Source: Carettochelys insculpta
Taxonomy: Eukaryota; Chordata; Testudines; Carettochelyidae
Direction of reading: 5' to 3'
Length of the DNA: 64,000 nucleotides
Assembly (NCBI RefSeq): GCF_033958435.1
Contig: NC_134138.1
Coordinates: 263,415,798 to 263,479,797 of the forward strand
The notes beneath the pieces were generated by a model, which saw nothing but the letters and a program-made list of their open reading frames with translations, did not search any database and was not told the DNA's origin. The translations under genes and the position numbers were made by a program. Within the stretch, counting starts at the first letter, position 1. Every line of letters begins with the position of its first letter. Of this stretch, positions 1 through 11,437 are shown in pieces.

Positions 1-1627
1 ATGCAAAGCATACAACTGCTTGCTCAAAGCAAACTCTCAACCATGATTGCTACAGTGAGGAATGACAGCCCTGGCATGAAGATCAAGAAATACGCAGATG
101 TGGTGGCCAGATAGCTCTCTCTTATTGGGCTAGATTATGTCACACATCAGGTGTCAGAGTATCCACTATTCCTGAGAGGTTAAAGAAGGCACCTTCAAAT
201 CATGAGAGGGCATGTTCTCTGTGCTGATGGGTTAGTCAAGGGAAGACAGTGAATCATTAAGTCACATTCCAAGTAAGAGACAGCCAGGATGACTAAGAGA
301 GGTTCACATAGCCTCAGGTGAGATGTGCAACAGGAAAATAGACATTTGATGGAGGTTAGACTCTTTGAAACATGAGCTAATCAGGACAGTATTACTACAT
401 ACTTCTGTTTATTACCAGGCCAGGATGCCATGTTATGCATAAGTAGCTTAGTTTTTGCCAAAGGTGTTTTCTGTCTCTCTTTCTCTCTCTCACACACACA
501 CCCACACCCCTTATAATTCAAAAGACACCTGCAATTCTAAAATAACCACAAGTTGATTGGCCAGCCTGTCACTTCTTCTTTCCTATTCTTGTTCTGGTAA
601 CACCCAGCTACATTCACAGGGCTTGGTGTTGTTTGTAGGGTTCCCTTTCTGTCACCCTTACGTATATACATTTCTGTATACGTCAGGACAGAACCTGCCA
701 CCATTCCTCATGTTGAATTGCACTTGACTGTGCAAATAGCCCCACTGAGGTCAATAGGATTAAGTGGGGAGCAAACTGCAAGTCAGTATGGATGAGAATA
801 TGACAGCCTGACACAGTGTGCATTAAGGTTGGCAGACTCTTGATTCTCTAGTGAGAGAGCATCGCAGCCCCAATGAGCGTGTGCTGTCCCCTTCGTGCAT
901 ACTTGTTGCTTAGCATATTCTATCCCAGGTAATATCCCAAATCAGTATTTCTTTTCCATATTTATTTAATTGACCCTATTACAGCATCTCCGCTGCATTG
1001 TTCCACCTTATTGCTTTCTTGTGTATTGTGACTTTCTAGCTCCCATTCATGCCTTTCTACTTATGTTTTCATATCAATATTATTTTATGACACTAGTAAT
1101 GAGAACACTGTAACATTTTATTACATAAGTTTTAAGTTGCAGCAGCAGAAATGTTGACGGTGTGATCACCTGCCATTTCTAAATAGTTAATCTTGTGCGC
1201 AGTCAGCCAAACACACAATGTGCGTGCATAAGATCAAGGAGGGACTATGGTCTTGTCTATACATGCTTATGATTAATGTGCTGCAACATATGTGCTAAAA
1301 TAGGAAATGAAGAGGCAGTGCTGCAAGGAAATGAAGCCATGGCTAGAAATCAAGAGGGATGATCAGTCCTCAATTTTTACTGCTGTATGAAGGTACTGCA
1401 GCACATATGGCAAGCAAAGGCACACACTGTTTTCGGACCCAGGAAATCTGGAAGCAGAATGGCATGAGTTAGGGAGAGAATATCAGCTCAGATTTTCAGC
1501 TAGCTCTAGGGCTTTTTATTCAGAGCCATAACATTAGCTCAACTTGTAATTTTAATAATAACTAAAACCTTACAAGTGAAGAAAATCTGGTCAGTTTTAT
1601 AGGCACCTGAGCTGATGAAAACAGCTA
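1..1627. other. Intergenic sequence, no gene seen
   Basis: AT-rich sequence with stop codons in all frames and no recognisable coding homology or clear transposon ends. A short CT/CA microsatellite lies at about 475-512. A phrase like 'cccactgaggtcaataggatt' near 740 resembles decayed reptile repeat sequence but is too short to classify. Confidence 0.6.
476..512. repeat. CT/CA microsatellite
   Basis: A run of TCTCTCT units passes directly into CACACAC units, an imperfect compound dinucleotide repeat. Confidence 0.8.
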
Positions 1628-2307
1628 GGCTACATCTATCTACACAGCAGCTCTGTTTCGAAATCAACTATTCCGGTATAACTCTTTCAGAATGGCTGGG
1701 TGTACTCTGGCCCCCTTCTTTCAGGAAGGGCATGTTAATGAGGCAGTTTGAAAGATACTAATGAGGCACTAACATGAATATGCAGCACCTCATTAGCATA
1801 ATGGCAACCACTGGCGATTCGATAGTGCTGCTTTTGGAGCACACGCTGACCATGGAGATGGGGACCTTTTGAAAGGACCTCTGGACTTCAAAAGCCAAAT
1901 ATTCATGTCAGTGCCTCATTAGCATCATCCGAACTGCCTCGTTAACATGCTTCATCTGAAAGGAAGGAGCTAGCGTAGATGCAGCTAATAGGGCTGCTAC
2001 ACACACAAATGTATTGCAGGAATGCTGCACTTAGCTATTTCAAAATACATGGTCTGGACACATGGCACTTAGTCTGAAATAGCACCAACTGAAATAACTA
2101 TTTCAAAATAGGTGCTGTTAAGATAGTGAATGGTGCTTGTTTCACAACAGGCATATTCTTCCTGTTATGAGGCTTACCGATTTCAAAATAATGCACCTGC
2201 TATTTCCCATTTATTTTGAAATAGCGTGGGCATAGTGTAGACGACAGCAAAGTTATTTGGAAATCAGAGCTGTTACCTCAAAATAACTTGGCTGTGTTGC
2301 CATAGCC
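1628..2307. mobile_element. Harbinger-type MITE(s), decayed
   Basis: The left edge begins GGCTACATCTATCTACAC. The middle contains GCGTAGATGCAGCT near 1975-1986, which looks like a right terminus, and a second left-like edge GGGCTGCTACAC follows at about 1991. The right edge is GCTGTGTTGCCATAGCC near 2290-2307. TTTCAAAATA/TATTTTGAAATAG motifs recur inside, as in the better-preserved copies elsewhere in the window. I read this as two adjacent or nested non-autonomous PIF/Harbinger-like elements. Target duplications are unclear and the exact ends are approximate. Confidence 0.55.
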
Positions 2308-3144
2308 CTTCTCTCAGCCCAGTTCTTAAGACTCTTTTAAAAATCCTATGAGGTCTCCAGGTGCTCATGGGGTAAGTCATGTCAGACATCTCTGGAAAAT
2401 GTTTTGGATTACATTGGGACTTCCAGCACAATCCTCCTCCCCATCATCAGTCGTCAGTTGGGTAGGGCTGTGCCAGCCATCACAACCCAAGAGCAGCTCC
2501 ATGAGGCAGCATGACTCAGCACCGTATAACTCCTCTCCTGCTGCCTTCTTGTTTCATTCTTGGACTATAGTGGCTGAAAATTATTATACCCGCTGTGTGG
2601 GCTCAGCTATGTTGCCCCACAAAAAGAGCGGGAGAGCTAAGGCTCTCCTCAACTCCCACAGAACCCACTAACCCCTGTGTGGATGGACTCAAGGTCCTGG
2701 GAGCCCACATAGCATTTGAAGGGAAGTTCTTACTCCTTTCCATCCTGGGCTGCTCAGCCAATCATAATCCAGCCTCTAGGTGGCAGAATATTGCCCTGGC
2801 AGGTGCCAAGCAGGCTGAGTGGCCCAACCTCCCTCACGTAACACAGATTTCAAGTGCTTACAATGGTTTCAATAGAACCATGCTTTGCTTCTTGCCCCTT
2901 ACTTCTGACCACAGAACAATGCCCTCTTGCAAAGGGTCTCCTCTTCAATCATCCTCTTCTGGACACCTTCAGCTCCATGGCCTTCTCTAAGGGCACTCAG
3001 TCACCTTCTGGAGGAGAGCGATGTCTTGCCAGCCTCAGTAGATATCCTCTTTCACCCAGACCTATGTTATTCAACACATTAGCCACTAGTCACATGCGGC
3101 TATTTGACCAGTTGAATATGGCTAGCTGGCTTGAACAATAAATA
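2308..3144. other. Intergenic sequence, no gene seen
   Basis: Open frames of about 100 codons occur here in overlapping frames, but none has recognisable motifs and their composition is not gene-like. No repeat family is recognised. Confidence 0.5.
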
Positions 3145-3146
3145 TA

Positions 3147-3656
3147 CAGTGAACCCTCAAAGTGCACGACTTCGAGTTGCTCTTAATTCACATTAACACT
3201 AGTTAAGCACAAGCTAAAGCTGCTCTGCGGCTGTCTGCCCACCAGGCTCCCCCAGCTGCAGGAAGCCAGGTGGGCAGACAGTTACCGCTGCTGGCGGAAG
3301 CCAGGGAGAAGCGGTCCCTGGCTCCCAGCATGGTTCCCTGCTCCCTGCCACTCTGGGAGCCAGGAAACTAATGAGCACTGGTGGGCTGGTCAGTTTCCCA
3401 GCTCCCACAAGCCCAGGGGAGATGGGAACTAGGCTGCAGGGGAGATGGGAACCCAGCTCCCACTCTGCTTGCGGGACCCAGGAAACTGACCGGCCATGTT
3501 GTGCCTCGTGGGCTGGTTGGTTTCCTGGCTCCTGCAAGCCCAGGGGATCCAGGAACCAGACAGCTGCCTGGTTCCCATCTCCCCCAGCTTGTGCAAAATT
3601 TGAGTTACATGGGGGTTGTAAGGAACGCAACCCCCACATAATGAGAGGGTCTACTG
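3147..3656. mobile_element. Tigger-like (Tc1/mariner/pogo) MITE
   Basis: The left end CAGTGAACCCTC and the right end GAGGGTCTACTG are imperfect inverted repeats. Each is flanked by TA (3145-3146 and 3657-3658), the usual target duplication of this superfamily. The interior is GC-rich and imperfectly repetitive (versions of 'ctcccacaagcccagggga' and 'ctcctgcaagcccagggga'). It has no transposase, so it is non-autonomous. The open frames here on both strands are by-products of the GC-rich interior. Confidence 0.7.
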
Positions 3657-4041
3657 TATTTTCAAAGCAATGTGGCTAGTTTGCTTCTGTTCTGATTGGA
3701 CACCCTGGAGAAACAGAGTCTCTCCAGGTCAAGGTTATGAGGCCCTCAGGTGGACTTTATTGCTCTCTATACTCTGCCTATTCCATCAATGAACAATTAT
3801 TTTTCAGTGCTCTACGTCTGATTGGTTTCAGAATTAACACATGGAAGAAGGAAATATGATAGCAGATATGTAATCCCTGATGGGTGGAACCCACCCTGGA
3901 ACTGGAGGTTAGTGCATGAGCCTCGATTTCTGGAGCTCAAAGCCAGCTGGTTCTCAGCTAAGGCTGTAGAGAGACCCATTCTTTCTTTCTGTGAGTGGTC
4001 TAAGGAGCACTGCCTGGGACAGTGGACCACACCCAGCAGTA

Positions 4042-4422
4042 GGGAGACTAAATCTCCCTGTCGCAAATACGGGACAGGGAGTTTTGGGGTGAGGGGCGGC
4101 TCCTCCAGGCCCCGAGGAGCTGGGAAGGAGGAGGCAGCCACCAGCCCTCTCCAAGCCCTTGGCTGCAGCAGTCCTCAGTGTTCCTGGGAGCTCCGAGGAA
4201 GCTGCAGGGACAGGGCAGCTGCGGCACTTCCCCCTGCCTTCCTCAAACCTCGAGGAAGCTGCAGGGACAGGGCAGCCATGGCGCTTCCCCACTGTTTCCC
4301 GAGCCTCAGCAGCAGTGATGGGGCAGTTGCGGCTGCCGGTGAGAAATACAGGACAATTGGTCCCTTTTCTGAAATAAGTAGAATACAGATTGTCCCACCA
4401 AAAATGGGACAGATGGTCACCC
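4042..4422. mobile_element. Small DNA transposon, TIR GGGWGAC, TA duplication
   Basis: The left end GGGAGACTAAATCTCCCTG and the right end CAGATGGTCACCC are related inverted repeats, each flanked by TA (4040-4041 and 4423-4424). The interior contains two near-identical GC-rich units of the form 'gaagctgcagggacagggcagc' at about 4197 and 4254. It encodes no transposase. The superfamily is uncertain. The TA duplication favours a mariner-type element, but TA alone is weak evidence. Confidence 0.55.
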
Positions 4423-4424
4423 TA

Positions 4425-6470
4425 TGCAGTAGCTGTGTGGTTTACAGATATATCTTCTCCTGCTCCCCTTGAGCCTTTTCCCATGTCCATAAAGCTGTCC
4501 AAAGGATGTCCCATCCCTTGTTTCATTCCCTCCATCTCCAGAGTCCCACACCACTGACATCATACTGAGAACTAAACCTGTTTGCTTTTGAAGCCTACTA
4601 TCAACCTACTTCTGACACTGATTTTTAAGGACTGCCTTGATTTTCCATTTTATCACTAACCCTCGTCATCTAGTGGCATTCCCCAAACAATGGGGTTTTT
4701 GAGAAGCAGCAATCAGTTTTCATACTAACAGTAAAAATGTGTCAAAAATGCTTTTTTACGTTTAAAACCCCATTGAAACAAATTTTAACCCAAGGTTGCT
4801 CATCATTGAGATGCTGCTCCCAATATGGATATTTTATCTAGGTTATAAAAAGGCTGTCCCTGATGTCATTGTGAGCAAATGAAATGGTAGTTTTATTATC
4901 ATAATTTAACATGAAAGTGTCTTTAAATAGCATGTCATTTTTGTACCCTTTCCCACCATTAAATAAGGACACGTGCCTTTTCAAGATCAATTGCCCACAG
5001 CTTTTTGTGCAAATAGTCTCTTTTCAAAGGTCCCATGATATCTGAGACCAGTTATAGAGCTATAAAGAACTTTAATGGCAGCTTAAAGAAAATGTCCAAT
5101 GTAATATACAACATATTCTCATTCAGGGTTTCAGCTAATTACAAAGGGGAGTTGGATGCTCATGAGTGTTTTCAGTATCCAATTTAAAAAAAAATAGGCT
5201 CATTAAGAAGAAAACAGAAACTGCCCTTTTGACAACCAATGATGCAAAGTAGGATTGTTGAAAGAGTCAGATTTGCTGTTAAAAAGTACCAGAACTGGGA
5301 GAGAACAATCCTTACAGCATCAATCGAGGTCATGTTCATGTGAAATTTCCCAAAGGATTTCCATGGGATGTAGCCAGATAAAACAAAGAGGTATTCGTTC
5401 AAATTTTAAAACATGTTTTGGTTAGTTTATTAAACTGGCTACTTTACAAACCCAATTTCATTTAAAATATTTAAAATTTCCGAGCACCCTCTTCTCCTGC
5501 AAAAAGTCCCACCAAAAGAAAACCCACCAACAATTTTGAAACTTTCTGGCTTTTGAAACCTCACAAAAGATATTTTTTTTCAATCCCACAGTACTTTGCC
5601 ATGATCAGTAGAGACCTTTCCGGGAAGTAACTTTAAAATTGCAGCGCTCACTATATATATAGTTGTAAGACCCAAATCCACCAACACTTACACACGTGAG
5701 CAATTTTTCCCTTGCAAGCAGAATTGCACACAGAATTGGGCCCTTGCAGACTGGATGTTTATTTAGCTGTTTGGAACTCTAGCAAATAATTATCAGCAAG
5801 AGCAAGCAGAAATCATCAGGAAGCAAATTTAAATGGAATTGGTTGCTCTTAAATAAGGAAGATAATATTGCTGAAGCTATTCCATTTGTGGGCAGAGCCC
5901 AGACAGATTCTGGCAACATCCTTAGTGTTTGCTGTGAATGTTAATGAAAATGGACTGTACAGTATTGGTTGCCCATCAGGGACACCGAGGAGGAAAGTCC
6001 TCTCAAAACCTCTTTGCCACATGCCCCAGCGATGGACTGAAAATGATGGAAGCCCTGAGCAGACTGACTTTGAGAGGACCTATTCAATTCATCTTCCTTG
6101 GGATAACACTTATCCATTAAAAGTGACTGCTCAGGGCCCAGAAGATATAAACCAGCGGATCTGAATAATCCTGGATGAAACAGACATGCAACAGGCAATG
6201 TCATTTGAACCAGAGTTGCTTCAATAGAATTCATACAGCCAAGGACAAATGTTGTCCTTAGTGAGTCAAAACTAGTGCAAACTCCTTATTTGAAATTCCT
6301 GGTGTGTCTGATGAAAGTTTTCAGGCATTGGACCAACTGATTAGTTTAACGGAGTGGACTAACTCATCCCTGGTTAATTCTGTGGATGTCAATGGTATCA
6401 CAGCAGGGAAGAATTTGCCTTTTTGACTCTAAGACAAGCCAGAGAGAAAGCAATCCGAAAGCGGAATTAT
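4425..6470. other. Intergenic sequence, no gene seen
   Basis: AT-rich unique sequence. The longest open frames (about 98 codons on + near 5868-6164 and a similar one on -) overlap each other on opposite strands and show no recognisable motif, so I do not call them genes. Confidence 0.5.
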
Positions 6471-6479
6471 TCCCAGGGA

Positions 6480-6775
6480 GAAACGTGGTCTTCTGAACTC
6501 ACAGGACTCTAGCTTAGGCGATCTGGATTTTAACCCTATTAGTGCCACAGCCTTGTGTGTGTCCTTGGGTGAATCACTTCATATTCCCATTCTTCATTCC
6601 CCATCTCTAAAATGCACATAATAGTGCTTCCTTTCTTTCACTCAAGCTGTATCTTGAGTCCAGCTTATTAACTCTTTGGAGCAGGGACTGTCTCTTTCTA
6701 CATGTCTGTTCAGCTGGCAGTAACACAGAGCCCCACTTTTAACTGGGGACCTGAGGCATTCCTGAAACAATAATC
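6480..6775 (+). repeat. MIR/CORE-SINE-like remnant
   Basis: The order 'tgtgtccttgggtgaatcact', then 'tctctaaaatg', then 'ctctttggagcagggactgtct' and 'cacagagccccac' matches the arrangement of ancient amniote MIR/CORE-SINE sequence followed by its 3' tail. It is strongly diverged and no target duplication is visible. Confidence 0.5.
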
Positions 6776-7252
6776 ATCTAATGAGGCAAAAGGTGCTTTC
6801 ATAGCCAAAGGTTAGAATTGCACTGAGCAATCCAGAAATGTTTGCTCAAATGTCTTTAATTTATGCTATTTTGAGAAAGACGGTTACTAGACATATGAAT
6901 CAACTTTCCTGCCAGCCTCGCTATGTGGCACATTGCATCACAATAACTAACTAGCTGTGCCAGTCTCTACCTAAAAATAAAACCCAAAGCAGAAAGAACA
7001 ACCCCTCCTGCTGGTAGTCTGGCATGGAGGCTCAGCACAGTCACTGACTAGCTAGCATGGGGTCTCTTTGTCCTTACAGGTCAAATTTATAATTGGATTA
7101 AGGATGCCAAGTTTTCAGAGCAGCAGTCCCAGAAAAAGGTTCTGTCTTCATTTCCCCACCTCTGCCCAGGTGGATGAAATCTGCAGGCCGCGAGCAGCAC
7201 TGTGTCAGGGAGTCCTGTTGCTCGCCATTGAGTCAGTAGCTGGAGCTCAGCT

Positions 7253-8430
7253 GAACTGAAGTTAGAATAGCAAGTCTCCAAAATGCAGGCCAAATCTCAA
7301 GGCCTTGCATCAGGAGCAGCGTCAAACAAGGATGCGTCCTTGCTCCGAGATTGTTTGGGATCTTCTTCGCACTCCTCCTGAAGCACGCCTTTGGATCTTC
7401 AACAGAGGGCTTCTTTTTGCACATAAGATCTGATGGGAAACTATTTAATCTTGCAAGGCTGAAAGCTAAATCTAAGGTGTGGGAAGTCCTCATCAGAGAT
7501 ATGCTGTTCGCAGATGACGCTGCTGTAGTGTCACACACAGAAGACCAGCTTCAGAAACTGCTGGATCGGTTCTTCAAAGCATGCGAGGACTTCGGGCTTT
7601 CCATCAGCCTAAAGAAGACAAATGTACTTGCTCAGGATGTTGCTGAACCTCCATCAATCAGCATTGACAACTATACGTTAGAGGTCATCCACGAGTTCGT
7701 TTACCTCGGGTCCACCATCACAGACACCCTGTCATTGGAGTCTGAGCTAAATAGGAGGATCGGAAAAGCAGCCACAACTCTGTCCAGACTCAGCGAGAGA
7801 GTGTGGAATAACATCAAGTTGTACACCCACACCAAAATGCAAGTCTACAGACCCTGCATCCTCAGCACCCTCCTTTACGGCAGCGAGTCTTGGACCCCGT
7901 ACGCCTGCCAGGAAAAGAGGCTGAATCTCTTCCACTTGCGCTGCCTCAGGCGCATCCTTGGAATATCATGGAAGGACAGAGTGTCCAACACCGCCGTCCT
8001 TGAGCAAGCTGGAATCCCAACCATGCATACCCTCCTCAGGCAGCGTTGGCTCCGCTGGCTTGGCCACGTCCACAGGATGAATGATGGAAGGATCCCAAAA
8101 GACATTCTGTATGGCGAGCTAGCCTCTGGCAAAAGACCTCCTGGATGCCCCCAGTTGTGCTACAAAGATGTTTGCAAGAGGGACCTCATGGAGGTAGACA
8201 TTGAGCCGGACAGCTGGGAGGAGCTGGCAGATGATCGCAGCAGATGGAGGCAGGAACTACACAAGGGCCTTCAGAAGGGTGAGATGAGGATCAGACAGCT
8301 AGCAGAGGAGAAGCGAGCCCACAGAAAGCACAGTAAGGACCTTCCATACACCCATTACACATGCAACAGATGCAGCAAGGACTGTCACTCTCGTGTGGGC
8401 CTTCACAGTCACAGTCGATGCTGCAAATGA
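7253..8430 (+). pseudogene. LINE reverse transcriptase, C-terminal fragment
   Basis: The open frame runs from just after an upstream stop near 7250 to the stop at 8428-8430. Visible motifs in order are VKQGCVLAP (RT block 4, about 7317-7343), LFADDAAVV (the catalytic block with the two Asp, about 7504-7530), GLSISLKKTNVL, VYLGSTITDT, LLYGSESW, LRRILGISWKDRVSN and WLRWLGHVHRMND. The C-terminus has CNRCSKDCHSR followed by HSHSRCC, a zinc-finger-like Cys/His cluster. Polymerase thumb and C-terminal regions are therefore intact, while the endonuclease and N-terminal palm are missing. The reading frame is uninterrupted for about 390 codons, so the insertion is not very old. The clade is a judgement: RTE or RTEX-like fits the RT tail, but a phylogeny would be needed. 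It cannot work as a full retrotransposon. Confidence 0.8.
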
Positions 8431-8510
8431 TGATCGCAAATGGAACTATGAAGGGCGTGATCCATAGTCTACGTAGACTGAAGGATGCTACTACTACATG
8501 GTTTTTACTC
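7253..8510 (+). mobile_element. RTE-like LINE, 5'-truncated 3' fragment
   Basis: A truncated non-LTR retrotransposon on the + strand that keeps the C-terminal half of reverse transcriptase, a C-terminal cysteine/histidine region and a short 3' tail. The tail after the stop contains the small palindrome 'catagtctacgtagactg' and 'aaggatgctactac', which I recognise from reptile RTE-type 3' ends. The endonuclease and the first RT blocks are absent, as expected for incomplete reverse transcription during target-primed insertion. Confidence 0.7.
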
Positions 8511-8659
8511 CCTCCAAACTCAGGCAATTTGGGTCAGGTTTTTAAAATGCAGCCCTCTGTTTACAACATGGAAGATTCTCCCTCCTCCATGTGTCCCTCT
8601 GTCAAATGAATTCAGAGGTGAATCTGGAATTTTACCATCTAAGAGCAGTTCTACACACA

Positions 8660-8737
8660 GGCCACATCTACATTCGCAAGTTCTTTCACAACAGCAGGCC
8701 CTCTTTTGAAAGAACATCCAGAGTGTCCACACACAAA
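8660..8737. mobile_element. Harbinger-like MITE end fragment
   Basis: Starts GGCCACATCTACATTCGC with TTTGAAAGAAC motifs, resembling one terminus of the MITE at 9060-9441, and is cut off by the next element's left end at 8738. Only about 80 bases remain. Confidence 0.4.
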
Positions 8738-8985
8738 GGCTACGTCTACACGACCAGTCCTCTTTCACAAGAGGCATGCAAATGAAGGAAATCAAAAAAT
8801 GCAAATAAGGCTCAGATTTACACAGCTGGCACTCCATTTGCATATTTTTCAAAATAAGAAAAACAGTATAGATGTGGCTCTTTTGAAGGTAATGCCCATC
8901 TTCAAAAGAGTCCCTCTTCCTATTTTTTTTTATAAGAAGGTTTCTTTCAAAGATGGGGTTTACTTTTGAAAGAGATGCGTCTACA
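8738..8985 (+). mobile_element. Harbinger-like MITE, right end lost
   Basis: Begins GGCTACGTCTACACG and then follows the MITE at 9060-9441 in order (CCTCTTTC-CAAGAGGCATGCAAATGAAGG, then CATTTGCATATT, then CTTTTGAAGGTAATGCCCATCTTC-type phrases, split here for brevity). It stops after ATGCGTCTACA without the opposite terminus, so it is truncated. Confidence 0.6.
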
Positions 8986-9059
8986 ATATCAGTATTTCAA
9001 CTACTCTTCTTTTATTTAAATTGATGGAAATTCTAGATCAATTGGTTTAATGACACCTG

Positions 9060-9441
9060 GGCTACATTGACACCAGCATTCCTCTTTCGAAAGAGGCATG
9101 CAAATGAAGGAAATTGAAAATGCAAGTGACGCACAGATTTACATATCTGGTACCTCATTTGCATATTCTTCTTTCGAAGCAGAGAAGCAGTGTAGATGAG
9201 GTTCTTTCAAAAGTAACCCCCATCTTCGAAAGACTCCTTCTTCCTAAAAGAGAAATAGAAAGAAGGGTTGTTTCAAAAATGGGGATTACTTTTGAAAAAG
9301 CCATGTCTACACTGCTTCTCTTTTCGAAAGAAGAATGTGCAAATGAGGTGTCAGATATGTAAATGTGTTCCTCATTTGCATTTTTGATGTCCTTCGTTTG
9401 CATGCGTGTTTTGAAAGAAGAATGCTACTGTAGACGTAGCC
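9060..9441. mobile_element. Harbinger-type MITE with CTG target duplication
   Basis: A 382-bp element with left terminus GGCTACATTGACACCAGC and right terminus ending GTAGACGTAGCC, imperfect inverted repeats. CTG flanks it at 9057-9059 and 9442-9444. The whole element is nearly palindromic: CATGCAAATGAAGG near the left matches CCTTCGTTTGCATGCG near the right, and CTTTCGAAG/CTTTTGAAAG motifs recur in both halves. It has no coding capacity. Confidence 0.75.
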
Positions 9442-9690
9442 CTGGAGACTGAGCAACTAGTACAGCCCAAGTGAACATTGAACCAAACATTTGTTCAACC
9501 TCAGATACAAACCAAATCTTCCCAACATTATTTTAATGTTCGCAGGGACTGCTTCATTTCCTGGTTCTGACCAGAAGCACCAAAATACCACCAGGAACAA
9601 AGGGGTCTCTGGGTATCTCAGGCTTGGAATTTCAAGCAATCTGGGGACATGATGTTCTCATGAGCTCTCCAGGTCACTGTGGTAGAGTCT

Positions 9691-10132
9691 AGCATGGTTT
9701 CCCAAACCGGGAGGCGTGCCCCTTGGGGCAGCATGAAGAAATTCCAGGGGGGTGTGAGGCAACCCAGCACCCCTACGCCCCGTCATTCCCTACACCCAAA
9801 GAAAAAGCTGGCCCTTGCTTCTGTCTCTTAGCCCTGGCCATTTCACGGGGGTGACCTCGCGCAGCTGCTATAAAAAGCGGGCAGCTGGCGAAGGCCCACG
9901 TGGTGCTAGCTGCCTTCTGCAAAGGTGAGTGAGTGTGGGTTGCGGGGGAGGAGAAGGATGGAGTTGGATGAGGGGCTGGTGGTGCCTGGCTTTGGGGGAG
10001 GGGCAGGGCTCAGGCTGGCGGCCGGGGTGGCTGGGGTGGCTGGTCCATGGTAAAAAGAGGTGGTGGGGGTGTGAGGGTTTCTCAAAAATCAAAAGGGGGG
10101 CTTGATGCCAAAAAGATTGGGAACCACTGGTG
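9691..10132. mobile_element. hAT-type MITE with 8-bp duplication
   Basis: The left end AGCATGGTTTCCCAAAC and the right end GATTGGGAACCACTGGTG form the CAGTGGTTCCCAAAC-type inverted repeats typical of hAT non-autonomous elements. TAGAGTCT is repeated exactly at 9683-9690 and 10133-10140, the 8-bp duplication expected for hAT. The interior is GC-rich with no transposase. Confidence 0.8.
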
Positions 10133-10140
10133 TAGAGTCT

Positions 10141-10720
10141 GCACAGTTCTCAGAGAGCTCAGGCCTGCACTTTTGGATGCATATGCATATTGACCTTTGT
10201 GGGTTACCCATTGCTAATGCAAAAGCAGCCCTCTGTGTCAGTCGTGGCCCTCCCCTCCATGGGGCAAGGGGTAGCAGGAGCAGTGAAATCAATAGGTTCT
10301 GCTGCAGAGGAAGGGCAGAGTCTGAGAACCTTGCAAATCCAGTTTGTTGCATGCAGGCAGCTCCAGTTTGCCACATGCATGAAGAATGCGTACGCCAGGG
10401 ATAGTGGGTCTGCTCCTTTTTCATGTCAGAAGTCAGGGAATTCCATTGCCTCCCTGCACTCCCACAGAGGCCCTGTGCTGATCCCAGCCACTTGGGCGTG
10501 GTGCAGGATGTAGCCCTTCTGTTGCAGTAAGGTTGCCTGTTGTTATGCATGCTTGTCTCCTGCCACAAGACCCATACTACAGCTCTTTGGAAACTGTATG
10601 AAGTTATTTGCTCAAGAAAACTGACAGTAGCCTGCAGGCTAAACTTTTGATCCACCAGTTTTCAGCCATCTTCAGACCAGCCAGGATCTGCAGATCTGCA
10701 CATCCTTGTACTTGTAACAG
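10141..10720. other. Intergenic sequence, no gene seen
   Basis: Open frames occur on both strands (the longest, 188 codons, on the minus strand starts inside this stretch and runs into the hAT element), but they overlap and lack any recognisable domain. No repeat family is recognised. Confidence 0.4.
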
Positions 10721-10723
10721 CAG

Positions 10724-11434
10724 GGCTACGTCTACACGTGCAGCCAACATCGAAATAGCTTATTTCGATGTTGCGACATCAAAATAGTCTATTTCGATGA
10801 ATAACGTCTACACGTCCTCCAGGGCCGGCAACGTCGATGTTCAACTTCGACGTTGCTCAGCCCAACATCGAAATAGGCGCAGCGAGGGAACGTCTACACG
10901 TCAAAGTAGCACACATCAAAATAGGGATGCCAGGCACAGCTGCAGACAGGGTCACAGGGCGGACTCAACAGCAAGCCGCTCCCTTAAAGGGCCCCTCCCA
11001 GACACACTTGCACTAAACAACACAAGATACACAGAGCTGACAACTAGTTGCAGACCCTGTGCCTGCAGCATAGATCCCCAGCTGTGGCAGCAGCAGCCAG
11101 AAGCCCTGGGCTAAGGGCTGCTGCCCACGGTGACCATAGAGCCCCGCAGGGGCTGGAGAGAGAGCATCTCTCAACCCCCCAGCTGATGGCCGCCATGGAG
11201 GACCCAGCAATTTCGACGTTGCGGGACGCGGATCGTTTACACGGTCCCTACTTCGACGTTGAACGTCGAAGTAGGGCGCTATTCCTATCTCCTCATGAGG
11301 TTAGCGACTTCGACGTCTCGCCGCCTAACGTCGAAGTTAACTTCGAAATAGCGCCCGACGCGTGTAGACGCAACGGGCGCTATTTCGAAGTTGGTGCCGC
11401 TACTTCGAAGTAGCGTGCACGTGTAGACGCAGCT
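10724..11434 (-). mobile_element. Harbinger internal-deletion derivative, copy 1 (711 bp)
   Basis: Ends are GGCTACGTCTACACG and GTGTAGACGCAGCT, with CAG duplicated at 10721-10723 and 11435-11437. Relative to the long element at 57,687-61,574 it is inverted. Its left part corresponds to that element's right end and its right part to that element's left end, with about 3.2 kb of coding interior missing. Both subterminal regions are full of TTCGAAATAG, ATTTCGATG and TTCGACGTT motifs. It carries the remnant of the transposase start region, where the start codon is changed to ATA (CATAGATCCCCAG near 11070). It needs transposase supplied in trans. Confidence 0.85.
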
Positions 11435-11437
11435 CAG

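Noticed and set aside
3214..3679. Overlapping frames of about 80-140 codons on both strands
   Set aside because: They lie within the Tigger-like MITE and come from its GC-rich repetitive interior.
10089..10655. 188-codon minus-strand frame
   Set aside because: It begins in intergenic DNA, runs into a hAT MITE, overlaps plus-strand frames and has no recognisable motif.
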